Positions 1 to 8,261 of a stretch of 8,856 nt of DNA are shown piece by piece. The stretch covers positions 1 through 8,856 of the forward strand of contig CAMLDZ010000125.1 in assembly GCA_946478985.1 (NCBI GenBank). The letters run 5' to 3'. A program made the position numbers and the translations under genes. Each line of letters opens with the position of its first letter. The first letter of the stretch is position 1. This stretch comes from an uncultured Solimonas sp. Its GTDB lineage: Bacteria > Pseudomonadota > Gammaproteobacteria > Nevskiales > Nevskiaceae. The notes beneath the pieces were generated by a model. That model ran no database searches, was not told the DNA's origin, and saw only the letters and a list, made by a program, of their open reading frames with translations.

Positions 1-1875
<1,875 letters not shown>

Positions 1876-1892
1876 GGGCCGCCCGCGGCGCC

Positions 1893-1922
1893 GCGCCGCC
1901 GGTCGGCAGCCGGCGGCGCTTC
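1893..1922 (+). terminator. Hairpin, possible terminator after the exported-protein gene
   Basis: GCGCCGCCGG (1893-1902) pairs perfectly with CCGGCGGCGC (1910-1919) around the 7-base loop TCGGCAG. It starts 18 bases after the stop codon. Only TT C follows, so the U-tract is poor. The 10-bp GC stem could still help stop transcription or stabilise the 3' end. If it does terminate, the ATPase gene at 1991 has its own promoter. Confidence 0.4.
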
Positions 1923-1974
1923 ATCGGCTTCTCCGCGGTCTGGCATGCGGTTCCGGCCTAGGCTGTGCCGACCT

Positions 1975-1984
1975 AGAGAAGGGG
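1975..1984 (+). promoter_or_regulatory. Ribosome binding site fixing the start of the AAA+ ATPase
   Basis: The purine run AGAGAAGGGG lies six bases upstream of the ATG at 1991. The reading frame stays open far upstream, back through the exported-protein gene. This site, together with the loss of protein-like sequence upstream, decides the start at 1991. Confidence 0.6.
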
Positions 1985-1990
1985 CGTGCC

Positions 1991-3310
1991 ATGTTCGGGA
2001 TCCAGAGTCGCAAGGCGGTGTTTGAAGCAGAGCGGGAGCGTCTGCCGGCGCCTTATCTGACGATCTATGCATCGGACTTCCATGCCCGCGATGCCGATCT
2101 GGCGCGAGGCGTGCAGGCGCTGATGCCGGAAGGCCGCCGTCATGAGCTGCGCGGCGCCGCCGAACTCGGCGTGGCGCTGGCGCCGCCGCAGGCCGATTTC
2201 GTGCTCAGCCTGCTGCTCGCGCCAAGCCTGCTCGACGGCCTGGCCGACGCGGTGCTGGAAGCACGCAAGAGCGGCGCCAAGACCACGCTGATCGTCGCCA
2301 TCACGCCTGCGCAGCTGACTGCACTCGGGCAGTGGCTCACCAAGCGTGGCAACGAGAACAGGCTGGCCGGGATGCGCCTGTTGCTGGCCGCCAATGCCGA
2401 AAGCGCACTCAAGCAGCTGCCGCAGCGGCTCGGCGCGGTGACCGAGAGCAATCTGCTGCGCATGCCGCTCTCGACCGAGGTCGAGAACTCGCCGATGCGC
2501 AATTTCTTTGTGTTCAGCCCGGAGTTGCAGGCGCTGGTCGCGCGCATCCGCGCCTACGCGGCCAACGGCATCCACCGTGCCTATTTGCTCGGCGGTCCCG
2601 GCAGCGGCAAGACCTCGCTGGCGTTCTATTACTACCTGGTGCGCAATCGCGGCCGCTTCGTGTCGGTCAATCTCGCCGCCGAAAACACCGGCGAGAAGTC
2701 CTCGGTGAAATCGCTGCTGTGCGGCCATGTTTCCGGCGCGTTTCCGGGCGCCGGCGCGCGCACCGGCGCGTTCACCCACGCCCGTGACGGCGTCTGTTTC
2801 ATCGACGAGAGCCACGGCATCACCGGCCCGGTGATGGAAGTGCTGATGGAGGCTTTCGACAACGGCCAGTACCTGCCGTTCGGCGCGTCCGCCAAGCAGC
2901 CGCTGGAGTGCGCGATCGTCTTCGCGACCAACCGCAGCTGGGAGACGCTGCAGAACTCGGTCAACATCGACGAGTTCACCCGCATCGGCGCGGCGACCCT
3001 GTCGGTGCCGGAGCTGCACAAGCGCGAGGAGGACATGATCGCCGTCGTCGCGACCACCTTGTCCAAGTTGTCGGATCGCTGCACCACCTGGACGCCGCCG
3101 AACGGCGTCAGCGAGGAGGCCTGGCAGCGCCTGCGCGCCTGCCGCTGGCACGGCAACATCCGCGCGCTGGTGCGCGTGCTCGAATCGGCCTTCGTCGACT
3201 ATGGCGTCAAGGGCGGCGAGACGCTGATCCAGCTCGAAGAGATCGACGCCGGCATCAAGCTCTGGGAGCCGGCCAAGCACCACAGCCACGATATCTACGC
3301 GACCGCATAG
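1991..3310 (+). CDS. Atypical sigma54-activator-type AAA+ ATPase without HTH (GAFPGA loop)
   Basis: The 439-residue protein has a central domain (about 168-405) that lines up with the bacterial enhancer-binding protein core, for example PspF/NtrC. It has Walker A GGPGSGKTS (201-209), FVSVNLAAE (223-231), LCGHVSGAFPGA (243-254), Walker B VCFIDES (268-274), sensor I ATNRS (312-316), PELHKREED (340-348) and sensor II WHGNIRALVRVLE (386-398). Differences stand out. GAFTGA is GAFPGA (249-254). The canonical GESGTGKE Walker A is GGPGSGKTS. Of the two conserved arginines in FRxDLxxR, one appears kept as Arg331. The protein ends about 35 residues after sensor II, with no Fis-type helix-turn-helix. 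The N-terminal ~160 residues look alpha/beta (YLTIYASD, ADFVLSLLLAP, KTTLIVAITP) but match no receiver, GAF or PAS domain I know. It should hydrolyse ATP as a ring; its target is unknown. Sigma54 activation is possible but doubtful. A specialised remodelling ATPase derived from that family is the alternative. Confidence 0.85.
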   Translation: MFGIQSRKAVFEAERERLPAPYLTIYASDFHARDADLARGVQALMPEGRRHELRGAAELGVALAPPQADFVLSLLLAPSLLDGLADAVLEARKSGAKTTLIVAITPAQLTALGQWLTKRGNENRLAGMRLLLAANAESALKQLPQRLGAVTESNLLRMPLSTEVENSPMRNFFVFSPELQALVARIRAYAANGIHRAYLLGGPGSGKTSLAFYYYLVRNRGRFVSVNLAAENTGEKSSVKSLLCGHVSGAFPGAGARTGAFTHARDGVCFIDESHGITGPVMEVLMEAFDNGQYLPFGASAKQPLECAIVFATNRSWETLQNSVNIDEFTRIGAATLSVPELHKREEDMIAVVATTLSKLSDRCTTWTPPNGVSEEAWQRLRACRWHGNIRALVRVLESAFVDYGVKGGETLIQLEEIDAGIKLWEPAKHHSHDIYATA

Positions 3311-3378
3311 GCGGGCCGCGCGGCTTTCGGCGAGGGCGGCGGCCAGGGTAAGCGCGAGGGCTGCGCGCAGCCCGGGGC

Positions 3379-3427
3379 GGGGAATTCCGGTAGCATTCGC
3401 GCGCGGTCCGTCCGCGAATTCCCCTTT
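3379..3427 (+). promoter_or_regulatory. Nested competing inverted repeats in the fumarase leader
   Basis: GGGGAATTC (3379-3387) pairs perfectly with GAATTCCCC (3416-3424), which is followed by TTT. Inside it, ATTCGCG (3395-3401) pairs perfectly with CGCGAAT (3413-3419). The two right arms share bases 3416-3419, so only one stem can form fully at a time. The region lies 25-70 bases before the fumarase ATG, in the 138-base gap after the ATPase gene. It may be a terminator of the ATPase gene, an operator, or a leader switch; the sequence does not say which. Confidence 0.35.
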
Positions 3428-3448
3428 GTCGCCAAGTCCCCAGCCGAA

Positions 3449-4981
3449 ATGAGCACGATCCGCCAGGAAGACTTCATCCAGAGCGTCGCCGACGCGTTCC
3501 AGTACATCAGCTGCTATCACCCGCTCGATTACATCCAGGCGCTCGGCGCCGCGTACGAGCGCGAGGAAAGCCCGGCGGCCAAGGATGCGATCGCGCAGAT
3601 CCTCACCAACTCGCGGATGAGCGCCGAAGGCCGTAGGCCGATCTGCCAGGACACCGGCATCGCGCTGGTCTTCCTCAAGGTCGGCATGAACGTGCGCTGG
3701 GACGCCACGCTGTCGGTCCAGGAAATGGTCAACGAAGGCGTGCGCCGCGCCTACATGGACGAGAACAACCCGCTGCGCGCCTCGGTGCTGGCCGATCCGT
3801 CCGGCAGCCGCCGCAACACCCGCGACAACACCCCGGCGGTGGTCCATTACGAGATCGTCGCCGGCGATCACGTCGAAGTGATCTGCGCCGCCAAGGGCGG
3901 CGGTTCGGAAGCCAAGTCCAAGTTCGCGATGCTCAATCCCTCCGACTCGATCGTCGACTGGGTGCTCAAGACGGTGCCGACGATGGGTGCCGGCTGGTGC
4001 CCGCCGGGCATCCTGGGCTTGGGCATCGGCGGCACGCCGGAGAAGGCGATGCTGCTGGCCAAGGAAGCGATCATGGCGCCGGTCGACATCCAGGAACTGA
4101 TCGCGCGCGGTCCGCAGAACAAGCTCGAAGCGCTGCGCCTGGAGCTGTACGAGAAGGTCAATGCCCTGGGCATCGGCGCGCAGGGCCTCGGCGGCCTGAC
4201 CACCGTGCTCGACGTCAAGATCCTCGACTACCCGACGCACGCCGCCAACCTGCCGGTGGCGCTGATTCCGAACTGCGCGGCGACGCGCCACGTGCATTTC
4301 GAACTGGACGGCTCGGGCCCGGCCAAGCTGGAAGCGCCGAGTCTGGAAGACTGGCCGAAGGTGACCTGGCAGCCGAACACGCAGACCGCGACGCGCGTCA
4401 ATCTCGATACGCTGACGCCCGAGGAAGTCGCGGCCTGGAAGCCGGGGCAGACCCTGCTGCTCAACGGCAAGATGCTCACCGGCCGCGATGCCGCACACAA
4501 GCGCATCGCCGACATGCTGGCCAAGGGTGAGAAGCTGCCGGTCGATTTCAGGAACCGCGCGATCTACTACGTCGGCCCGGTCGATCCGGTGCGCGACGAG
4601 ATCGTCGGTCCGGCCGGACCGACGACGGCGACACGCATGGACAAGTTCACCGAGACGATGCTGGCGCAGACCGGCCTGATCACGATGATCGGCAAGTCCG
4701 AGCGCGGCCCGGCGGCGATCGAGGCGATCAAGAAGCACAAGAGCGCCTATCTGATGGCGGTCGGCGGCGCGGCCTATCTCGTCGCCAAGGCGATCAAGGC
4801 GGCCAAGGTCGTCGGCTTCGAGGATCTGGGCATGGAGGCGATCTACGAGTTCGAGGTTCGCGACATGCCGGTGACGGTGGCGGTCGATTCCAGCGGCGAG
4901 TCGGTGCACACCACCGGTCCGCAGCTGTGGCAGCAGAAGATCGCTGGCAAGATCAAGGACATTCCGGTCGCGCTGGCGTGA
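3449..4981 (+). CDS. fumA: Fumarate hydratase, class I (iron-sulfur, single-chain)
   Basis: This enzyme interconverts fumarate and L-malate in the TCA cycle in the cytoplasm, using an oxygen-sensitive [4Fe-4S] cluster. The 510 residues match the usual length of one-chain class I fumarases, with an N-terminal alpha part (about 1-345) fused to a C-terminal beta part. Visible motifs are RRPICQDTG (62-70), GGGSEAKSK (150-158), GWCPPGILGLGIGGTPEKAM (182-201), NCAATRHVHF (275-284), GRDAAHKR (345-352) and GPAGPTTATRMD (387-398). Cys66, Cys184 and Cys276 have nearly the spacing of the cluster ligands in the Leishmania class I enzyme, so the cluster site looks intact. Related tartrate dehydratases share the fold, but the fused chain and motifs favour fumarase. 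There is no clear Shine-Dalgarno before the ATG. dsbB follows after 37 bases without a terminator, so co-transcription is likely. Confidence 0.96.
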   Translation: MSTIRQEDFIQSVADAFQYISCYHPLDYIQALGAAYEREESPAAKDAIAQILTNSRMSAEGRRPICQDTGIALVFLKVGMNVRWDATLSVQEMVNEGVRRAYMDENNPLRASVLADPSGSRRNTRDNTPAVVHYEIVAGDHVEVICAAKGGGSEAKSKFAMLNPSDSIVDWVLKTVPTMGAGWCPPGILGLGIGGTPEKAMLLAKEAIMAPVDIQELIARGPQNKLEALRLELYEKVNALGIGAQGLGGLTTVLDVKILDYPTHAANLPVALIPNCAATRHVHFELDGSGPAKLEAPSLEDWPKVTWQPNTQTATRVNLDTLTPEEVAAWKPGQTLLLNGKMLTGRDAAHKRIADMLAKGEKLPVDFRNRAIYYVGPVDPVRDEIVGPAGPTTATRMDKFTETMLAQTGLITMIGKSERGPAAIEAIKKHKSAYLMAVGGAAYLVAKAIKAAKVVGFEDLGMEAIYEFEVRDMPVTVAVDSSGESVHTTGPQLWQQKIAGKIKDIPVALA

Positions 4982-5007
4982 GCTGCGCCCGGAAGGTCCG
5001 GAGCCAC

Positions 5008-5013
5008 GGAGGG
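5008..5013 (+). promoter_or_regulatory. Shine-Dalgarno sequence of dsbB
   Basis: GGAGGG lies five bases before the ATG at 5019. It is the strongest ribosome binding site in the window and fixes the dsbB start. Confidence 0.75.
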
Positions 5014-5018
5014 CTCGC

Positions 5019-5525
5019 ATGAATTTCCGTCGTCTGTCGCTGCTGGGCTTCGCCGGCTGTGTCGCGGGTCTGGCGTTCGCGCTGTACCTGCAGCACTTCC
5101 GCGGCTACGAGCCGTGCCCCATGTGCATTTTCCAGCGCGTCGCGATGGCCGGCGCGGGCCTGTTCTTCCTGCTCGGCGCGCTGCATGCGCCGCGCGGCGG
5201 CGGGCGCTGGGTCTACTCGCTGCTGGCGGCGCTGGGCGCGGCGATCGGCATCGGCATCGCCTGGCGCCATGTCTGGCTGCAGTCGCTGCCGCCGGACCAG
5301 GTGCCGGCCTGCGGACCGACGCTGGACTACCTGCTCGACTTCATGCCCGTCACCGAAGTGGTGACGATGGTGCTCAAGGGTGACGGCAACTGCGCCAAGA
5401 TCGACGCAGCTTGGCTCGGCATCTCGCTGCCCGGCTGGACGCTGATCGCCTTCATCGGCTTCGCCGTCTATGCGCTGGCAACCCCGATTCTGGCCCGCAA
5501 CTTCGAACGGAGAACGCTGCAATGA
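5019..5525 (+). CDS. dsbB: Disulfide bond formation protein DsbB
   Basis: DsbB is an inner-membrane protein that re-oxidises the periplasmic thiol oxidase DsbA and passes the electrons to quinone. The 168-residue length fits the family (about 165-180). Four hydrophobic segments are visible, at about 5-25, 41-57, 64-83 and 138-157. The first periplasmic loop holds EPCPMCIFQR, with the CxxC pair Cys33/Cys36. The second, longer loop holds Cys98 (PACGP) and Cys125 (GNCAK), so all four redox-active cysteines are present. Arg40, right after the CPMC motif, corresponds to a conserved arginine linked to quinone function. The last four bases overlap the start of rraA, which implies translational coupling. 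Fumarase lies upstream; no functional link to it is obvious. Confidence 0.95.
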   Translation: MNFRRLSLLGFAGCVAGLAFALYLQHFRGYEPCPMCIFQRVAMAGAGLFFLLGALHAPRGGGRWVYSLLAALGAAIGIGIAWRHVWLQSLPPDQVPACGPTLDYLLDFMPVTEVVTMVLKGDGNCAKIDAAWLGISLPGWTLIAFIGFAVYALATPILARNFERRTLQ

Positions 5526-6010
5526 CGTACGCCACCACCGATCTTTCCGATGCCCACCCGGAAGCCCAGGTCGCCGAGCCGATCTTCGGCGATTTTGGCG
5601 GCCGCAACGCCTTTTACGGCCAGGTGGTGACGCTCAAGGTGTTCGAGGACAACGCGATGGTGCGTGCGCTGCTCGACGAGCGCGGCAACGGCCAGGTGCT
5701 GGTCGTCGACGGCGGCGGCTCGGCGCGCTGCGCGCTGGTCGGCGGCAACCTCGGTCAGCTCGGCGTCGACAATGGCTGGGCCGGCATCGTCGTCAACGGC
5801 TTCGTTCGCGATTCGGGCGAGCTGGCCGAGCAGGACATCGGCATCAAGGCGCTCGGCACGCATCCGCGCAAGTCGGAGAAGGGCCTGCATACCGGTCATC
5901 GCAATCGCGATGTCAGCTTCGCCGGCGTCCATTTCAAGAGCGGCCAGTGGCTATATGCCGATGCCGACGGTATTGTGGTGTCCGACGGACCGATACACGA
6001 AAAGAAATAA
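5522..6010 (+). CDS. rraA: RraA family protein (RNase E inhibitor/aldolase-like)
   Basis: The 162-residue protein matches E. coli RraA in length and layout. RraA binds RNase E and lowers its activity; members of the wider family are 4-hydroxy-4-methyl-2-oxoglutarate aldolases or oxaloacetate decarboxylases. The sequence shows YATTDLSD at the start, EPIFGDFGGRNAFYGQ (19-34), KVFEDNAMV (39-47), VLVVDGGGSARCALVGGNLG (59-78), NGWAGIVVNGFVRD (84-97) and LYADADGIVVS (144-154). Where E. coli RraA has VRQ after its strand, this protein keeps VRD (95-97), the Arg-Asp pair found in the aldolases. An enzymatic role is therefore possible. The start is ATG 5522 inside the ATGA overlap with dsbB, with GGAG at 5509-5512. 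The name follows the family; whether it regulates an RNase E here is inferred. Confidence 0.92.
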   Translation: MTYATTDLSDAHPEAQVAEPIFGDFGGRNAFYGQVVTLKVFEDNAMVRALLDERGNGQVLVVDGGGSARCALVGGNLGQLGVDNGWAGIVVNGFVRDSGELAEQDIGIKALGTHPRKSEKGLHTGHRNRDVSFAGVHFKSGQWLYADADGIVVSDGPIHEKK

Positions 6011-6030
6011 GGTCCGTCTGGGGGAGATTA

Positions 6031-6054
6031 GGCGCAAGGACGCGCCGCCATTTT
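6031..6054 (+). terminator. Weak terminator-like hairpin after rraA
   Basis: GGCGC (6031-6035) and GCGCC (6042-6046) enclose the loop AAGGAC; GCCA then TTTT (6051-6054) follow. The stem is only 5 bp and the T-run is offset. It may cause partial termination between rraA and the lipoprotein gene, which are 99 bases apart. Confidence 0.25.
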
Positions 6055-6109
6055 GGTCGGCCTGCCGGCAAGAGCTGGCGCAGGGCCGCGCCTGCACAGG
6101 GATAGCTGG

Positions 6110-7210
6110 ATGAAACAACTGCATTGGGCTTCGGCTCTGCTGCTGTCCGCCGTTCTGGTGGCCTGCGGCGGCGGCAGCGGCGGGGTGGACGTTGGCGACG
6201 GCGATGGCGGGGATTCCGGCGGCGGCGACAGCGGCGGCGGTCTTTCCGGGCTGAGCTGCGACAAGGCCTACAGTCCCGAAAAAGTGGTGGCCACGCCCGA
6301 TGCCTGTCAGCCCAAGGCCGACGAGCTGTGTCCGGTCCCGGCGGGCCTGTCGGTGCTCAATTCGACGACGCTGTCTTGCACGGGCGTCACCGTCGAGGAG
6401 TTCACCGTCAGCGGCGGCGGCCTCACGTCGACGTATCTGGCGATCTACGCCGGCAGCGGACCGTACGACACGGTCTACATGACGCTGCATTACCTGATGG
6501 CGCGCGCCGGCACGCATTCCAATGTCGTGCGGATGCCGGAGCTGGCCAAGGCCCGCAACACGCTGATCCTGGTGCCGCAGGCGCCGGGCGCGGTCGGCGG
6601 TCTGGGCTCGCGCTGGCCGGTGAATGGGGTGGAATCGGTCTCCGGCCACATCGCCTTCCTCGACGCCGTCGTCGCCGATGCACGCGTCCGCTTCTCCGGC
6701 GCCGCTTCGGCGCCGCTGCTGGTGTCGGGCCTGTCGAACGGTGCCGTCATGGCTTATCAGTACGCCTGCGCGGCCGCGGATCGCGTGGCCGCCGTGCAGG
6801 CGGTCGCCGGCAGCCTCAGCAGCTCCGCGCGTGCCGCATGCCAGCCGACCGGCCCGCTCGGCACCGTGATCGTTCATGGCAGCGCCGATGCGGTGCTGGC
6901 GCCGTACAGCACGGTGGCGCCGACGCATGCCTATTTCGAGCAGCTCAACGGCTGCAGCGGCAGCGATACGCAGACCACGGTGCCGACTTACTACGATCCG
7001 CTGGTGGTCAAGCTCAATGCCTCTGGCCGCTGCGCCGGCAACCGCCGCGATTTCCTGGTCGTGGTCGAAGGTGGCGGCCACAACTGGCCGGGTGGCAGCA
7101 GCAGCGCGTCCGAGCTGTCGACGATCGGCCTGTTCGGTGCGCATACGCGCAACTTCGACGCCACGCTGCAGGGCTACGACCTGCTGCGCCTCGCCGCGGG
7201 TGCGAACTAG
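6110..7210 (+). CDS. Lipoprotein alpha/beta hydrolase, PHB-depolymerase/LpqC-like esterase
   Basis: The 366-residue protein opens with a lipoprotein signal: MKQLHW, a hydrophobic core, then lipobox LVAC with Cys19. A flexible Gly/Asp/Ser-rich linker follows (20-47). Cys19 is followed by Gly rather than Asp, which fits outer-membrane sorting. The catalytic domain (about 95-362) has the features of extracellular PHB-depolymerase-like esterases: nucleophile elbow GLSNG (207-211) with Ser209, HGSAD (256-260) giving Asp260, and GGGHNWPGG (321-329) giving His324. This is a complete Ser-Asp-His triad. Substrate is unknown; polyhydroxyalkanoate, feruloyl or acetyl esters are all possible within the family. 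The mature part contains eight further cysteines (50, 66, 74, 90, 220, 244, 282, 308), enough for four disulfides. The start at ATG 6110 is chosen because it gives an intact lipoprotein signal and has AGGGA seven bases upstream. Confidence 0.85.
   Translation: MKQLHWASALLLSAVLVACGGGSGGVDVGDGDGGDSGGGDSGGGLSGLSCDKAYSPEKVVATPDACQPKADELCPVPAGLSVLNSTTLSCTGVTVEEFTVSGGGLTSTYLAIYAGSGPYDTVYMTLHYLMARAGTHSNVVRMPELAKARNTLILVPQAPGAVGGLGSRWPVNGVESVSGHIAFLDAVVADARVRFSGAASAPLLVSGLSNGAVMAYQYACAAADRVAAVQAVAGSLSSSARAACQPTGPLGTVIVHGSADAVLAPYSTVAPTHAYFEQLNGCSGSDTQTTVPTYYDPLVVKLNASGRCAGNRRDFLVVVEGGGHNWPGGSSSASELSTIGLFGAHTRNFDATLQGYDLLRLAAGAN
6165..6250 (+). repeat. Low-complexity GGC/GAC-rich linker repeat inside the lipoprotein gene
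   Basis: This stretch is made of imperfect GGCGGC, GGCGAC and AGCGGC units coding for Gly, Asp and Ser just after the lipid-anchored cysteine. Such tandem triplets are prone to length change. It is coding and in frame. Confidence 0.6.
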
Positions 7211-7220
7211 GTCTGATTGC

Positions 7221-7248
7221 GGAGTGCGCGGCCGGGCCGCGGCGCTCC
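7221..7248 (+). terminator. GC-rich hairpin directly after the lipoprotein gene
   Basis: GGAGTGCGCGG (7221-7231) pairs with CCGC (7237-7240) and GCGCTCC (7242-7248), leaving one bulged G at 7241 and one G-U pair. It starts ten bases after the stop codon. No T-run follows, so it is more likely a 3'-end stabiliser or a Rho-assisted stop than a classical terminator. Confidence 0.3.
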
Positions 7249-7268
7249 CGGCTGCCGGACAAGTCGTC

Positions 7269-7274
7269 TACACT
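7269..7274 (+). promoter_or_regulatory. Possible -10 box upstream of the dar pair
   Basis: TACACT is a four-of-six match to TATAAT and the best -10-like hexamer in the gap before darA. I see no convincing -35 box. If it is used, the transcript would begin just before the hairpin at 7292-7319, so that hairpin would lie in the leader. Confidence 0.2.
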
Positions 7275-7291
7275 GCCGATGACGACGTGAT

Positions 7292-7323
7292 GACGAGGGC
7301 GCGGCGACGCGCCCTCGTCGTTT
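7292..7323 (+). terminator. Strong rho-independent terminator candidate
   Basis: GACGAGGGCGC (7292-7302) and GCGCCCTCGTC (7309-7319) form a perfect 11-bp stem around the loop GGCGAC, followed by GTTT. This is the clearest terminator-like structure in the window. It separates the lipoprotein gene from the dar pair. The short T-run leaves open a role as a leader attenuator of the downstream genes. Confidence 0.6.
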
Positions 7324-7345
7324 GCAGCGCAAACGGGGTGGGGGC

Positions 7346-8257
7346 TTGAAGCGCGTCCTGGTGGTCTACTACTCGCAGACCGGTCAACTGCAACGGCTTG
7401 CGGCCTCGGTCTGCGCGCCGCTGGCGGGTGCCGGCGTGGAACTCGACGAATGCGAGCTGCGGCCCGATCGGCCGTATCCGTTTCCGTGGCCGTTCTGGCG
7501 ATTTTTCGACCAGTTTCCGGAGACGGTGCATCTGGATGCACCGGCGCTGCAGCCGCTCGGCATCGCAGCCGGGCGCCGCTATGACCTGATCGTGCTGGCC
7601 TACACCGTCTGGTACCTGTCGCCGGCGCCGCCGGTCACCGCCTTCGTGACCTCGGCGCAGGGCCGCGCACTGCTGCGCGACACGCCGGTGGTGACGCTGA
7701 TCGGCTGCCGCAACATGTGGATGCTGGCGCAGCAGACGATGCGCGCGCTGCTCGATGCGGCCGGCGCGCGTTTCGTCGATCACATCGCGTTGACCGATCC
7801 GGGACCCAGTCTGGCGACGTTCGTGACGACGCCGCGCTGGATGCTGAGCGGCCGCCGCGAGGCGTTCTGGGGCGTGTTCCCGCGCGCCGGCCTGAGCGAG
7901 GCGCAGATCGCCGACGCGGCGCGCTTCGGCCATGCGCTGCGTCAGGCGCTGCTGGAGGACCGCCTGCTGGCGGAGCCGTCGCCGCTGGCCGGCCTGAATG
8001 CCGCGGTTCCGGACCTGCGCCTGCTGCCGAGCGAGAAGATCGGCCGGCGCAGTTTCCAGATCTGGGGTGCGATGATCCGCGCGCTGGGTCCGCAGGGGGC
8101 CTGGCAGCGGCGGCCGCTGCTGGCGATCTACGCGCTGTTCCTGGTGCTGATGATCGTCACGGTGGTGCCGGTGACGATGCTGTTGCGGGCCCTGTGGGGG
8201 CGGTTGCGCAAGAATTCTTCAACGCCGGCGGTGACCGCCGGCTCGCGGTCTTTCTGA
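7346..8257 (+). CDS. darA: DarA-like flavodoxin-fold protein (dialkylresorcinol/aryl-polyene pathway)
   Basis: The protein starts KRVLVVYYSQTGQ, a flavodoxin-type first strand and phosphate-binding loop (Ser10-Gln14). This is how proteins annotated as dialkylresorcinol condensing enzyme DarA begin. In that pathway DarB condenses two fatty-acyl-derived units to a cyclohexanedione, and DarA is thought to help aromatise it to the resorcinol. Other features are a Pro/Trp/Phe-rich segment PYPFPWPFWRFFDQF (43-57), a second strand LIVLAYTVWYLSPAPP (81-96) and VVTLIGCRNMW (115-125). Near the C-terminus LLAIYALFLVLMIVTVVPVTMLL (258-280) is a likely membrane helix, followed by basic RALWGRLRK, so the enzyme may be anchored with the flavodoxin part in the cytoplasm. 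The start is taken as TTG 7346, preceded by GGGGTGGGGG; an in-frame TTG at 7322 falls in the terminator tail. Total length is 303 residues. The assignment rests on the N-terminal resemblance and on the neighbouring KAS III. Confidence 0.75.
   Translation: MKRVLVVYYSQTGQLQRLAASVCAPLAGAGVELDECELRPDRPYPFPWPFWRFFDQFPETVHLDAPALQPLGIAAGRRYDLIVLAYTVWYLSPAPPVTAFVTSAQGRALLRDTPVVTLIGCRNMWMLAQQTMRALLDAAGARFVDHIALTDPGPSLATFVTTPRWMLSGRREAFWGVFPRAGLSEAQIADAARFGHALRQALLEDRLLAEPSPLAGLNAAVPDLRLLPSEKIGRRSFQIWGAMIRALGPQGAWQRRPLLAIYALFLVLMIVTVVPVTMLLRALWGRLRKNSSTPAVTAGSRSF
8224..8242 (+). promoter_or_regulatory. Hairpin inside the 3' end of darA
   Basis: GCCGGCGG (8224-8231) and CCGCCGGC (8235-8242) form a perfect 8-bp stem around TGA (out of frame with darA). 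It lies 20 bases before the darB start and could affect translation or transcript ends between the two genes. The low-complexity coding sequence here may produce it by chance. Confidence 0.25.
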
Positions 8258-8261
8258 CGAC

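Noticed and set aside
1941..1957. TGGCATGCGGTTCCGGC as a sigma54 promoter before the ATPase gene
   Set aside because: The -24-like TGGCA is present, but the -12 GC is not at the required spacing and TTGC is absent.
3361..3370. CTGCGCGCAG palindrome after the ATPase gene
   Set aside because: A 10-base palindrome with no loop in GC-rich sequence is expected by chance and is not linked to any start or stop.
1973..5020. 1015-codon open frame on the minus strand opposite the ATPase and fumarase genes
   Set aside because: It is a high-GC shadow. The product is rich in Arg, His, Asp and Gln with no domain, while the plus strand holds two recognisable proteins.
5951..7144. 397-codon minus-strand frame opposite the lipoprotein hydrolase
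   Set aside because: The plus strand encodes a lipobox and a full catalytic triad; the minus product is low-complexity Arg/Ala/His sequence.
6124..7290. 388-codon plus-strand frame overlapping the hydrolase
   Set aside because: Arg/Gly-rich shadow of the real frame, with no signal or motif.
7321..7333. TTTGC-AGC-GCAAA small palindrome before darA
   Set aside because: Too short to claim as an operator; it overlaps the tail of the terminator candidate.
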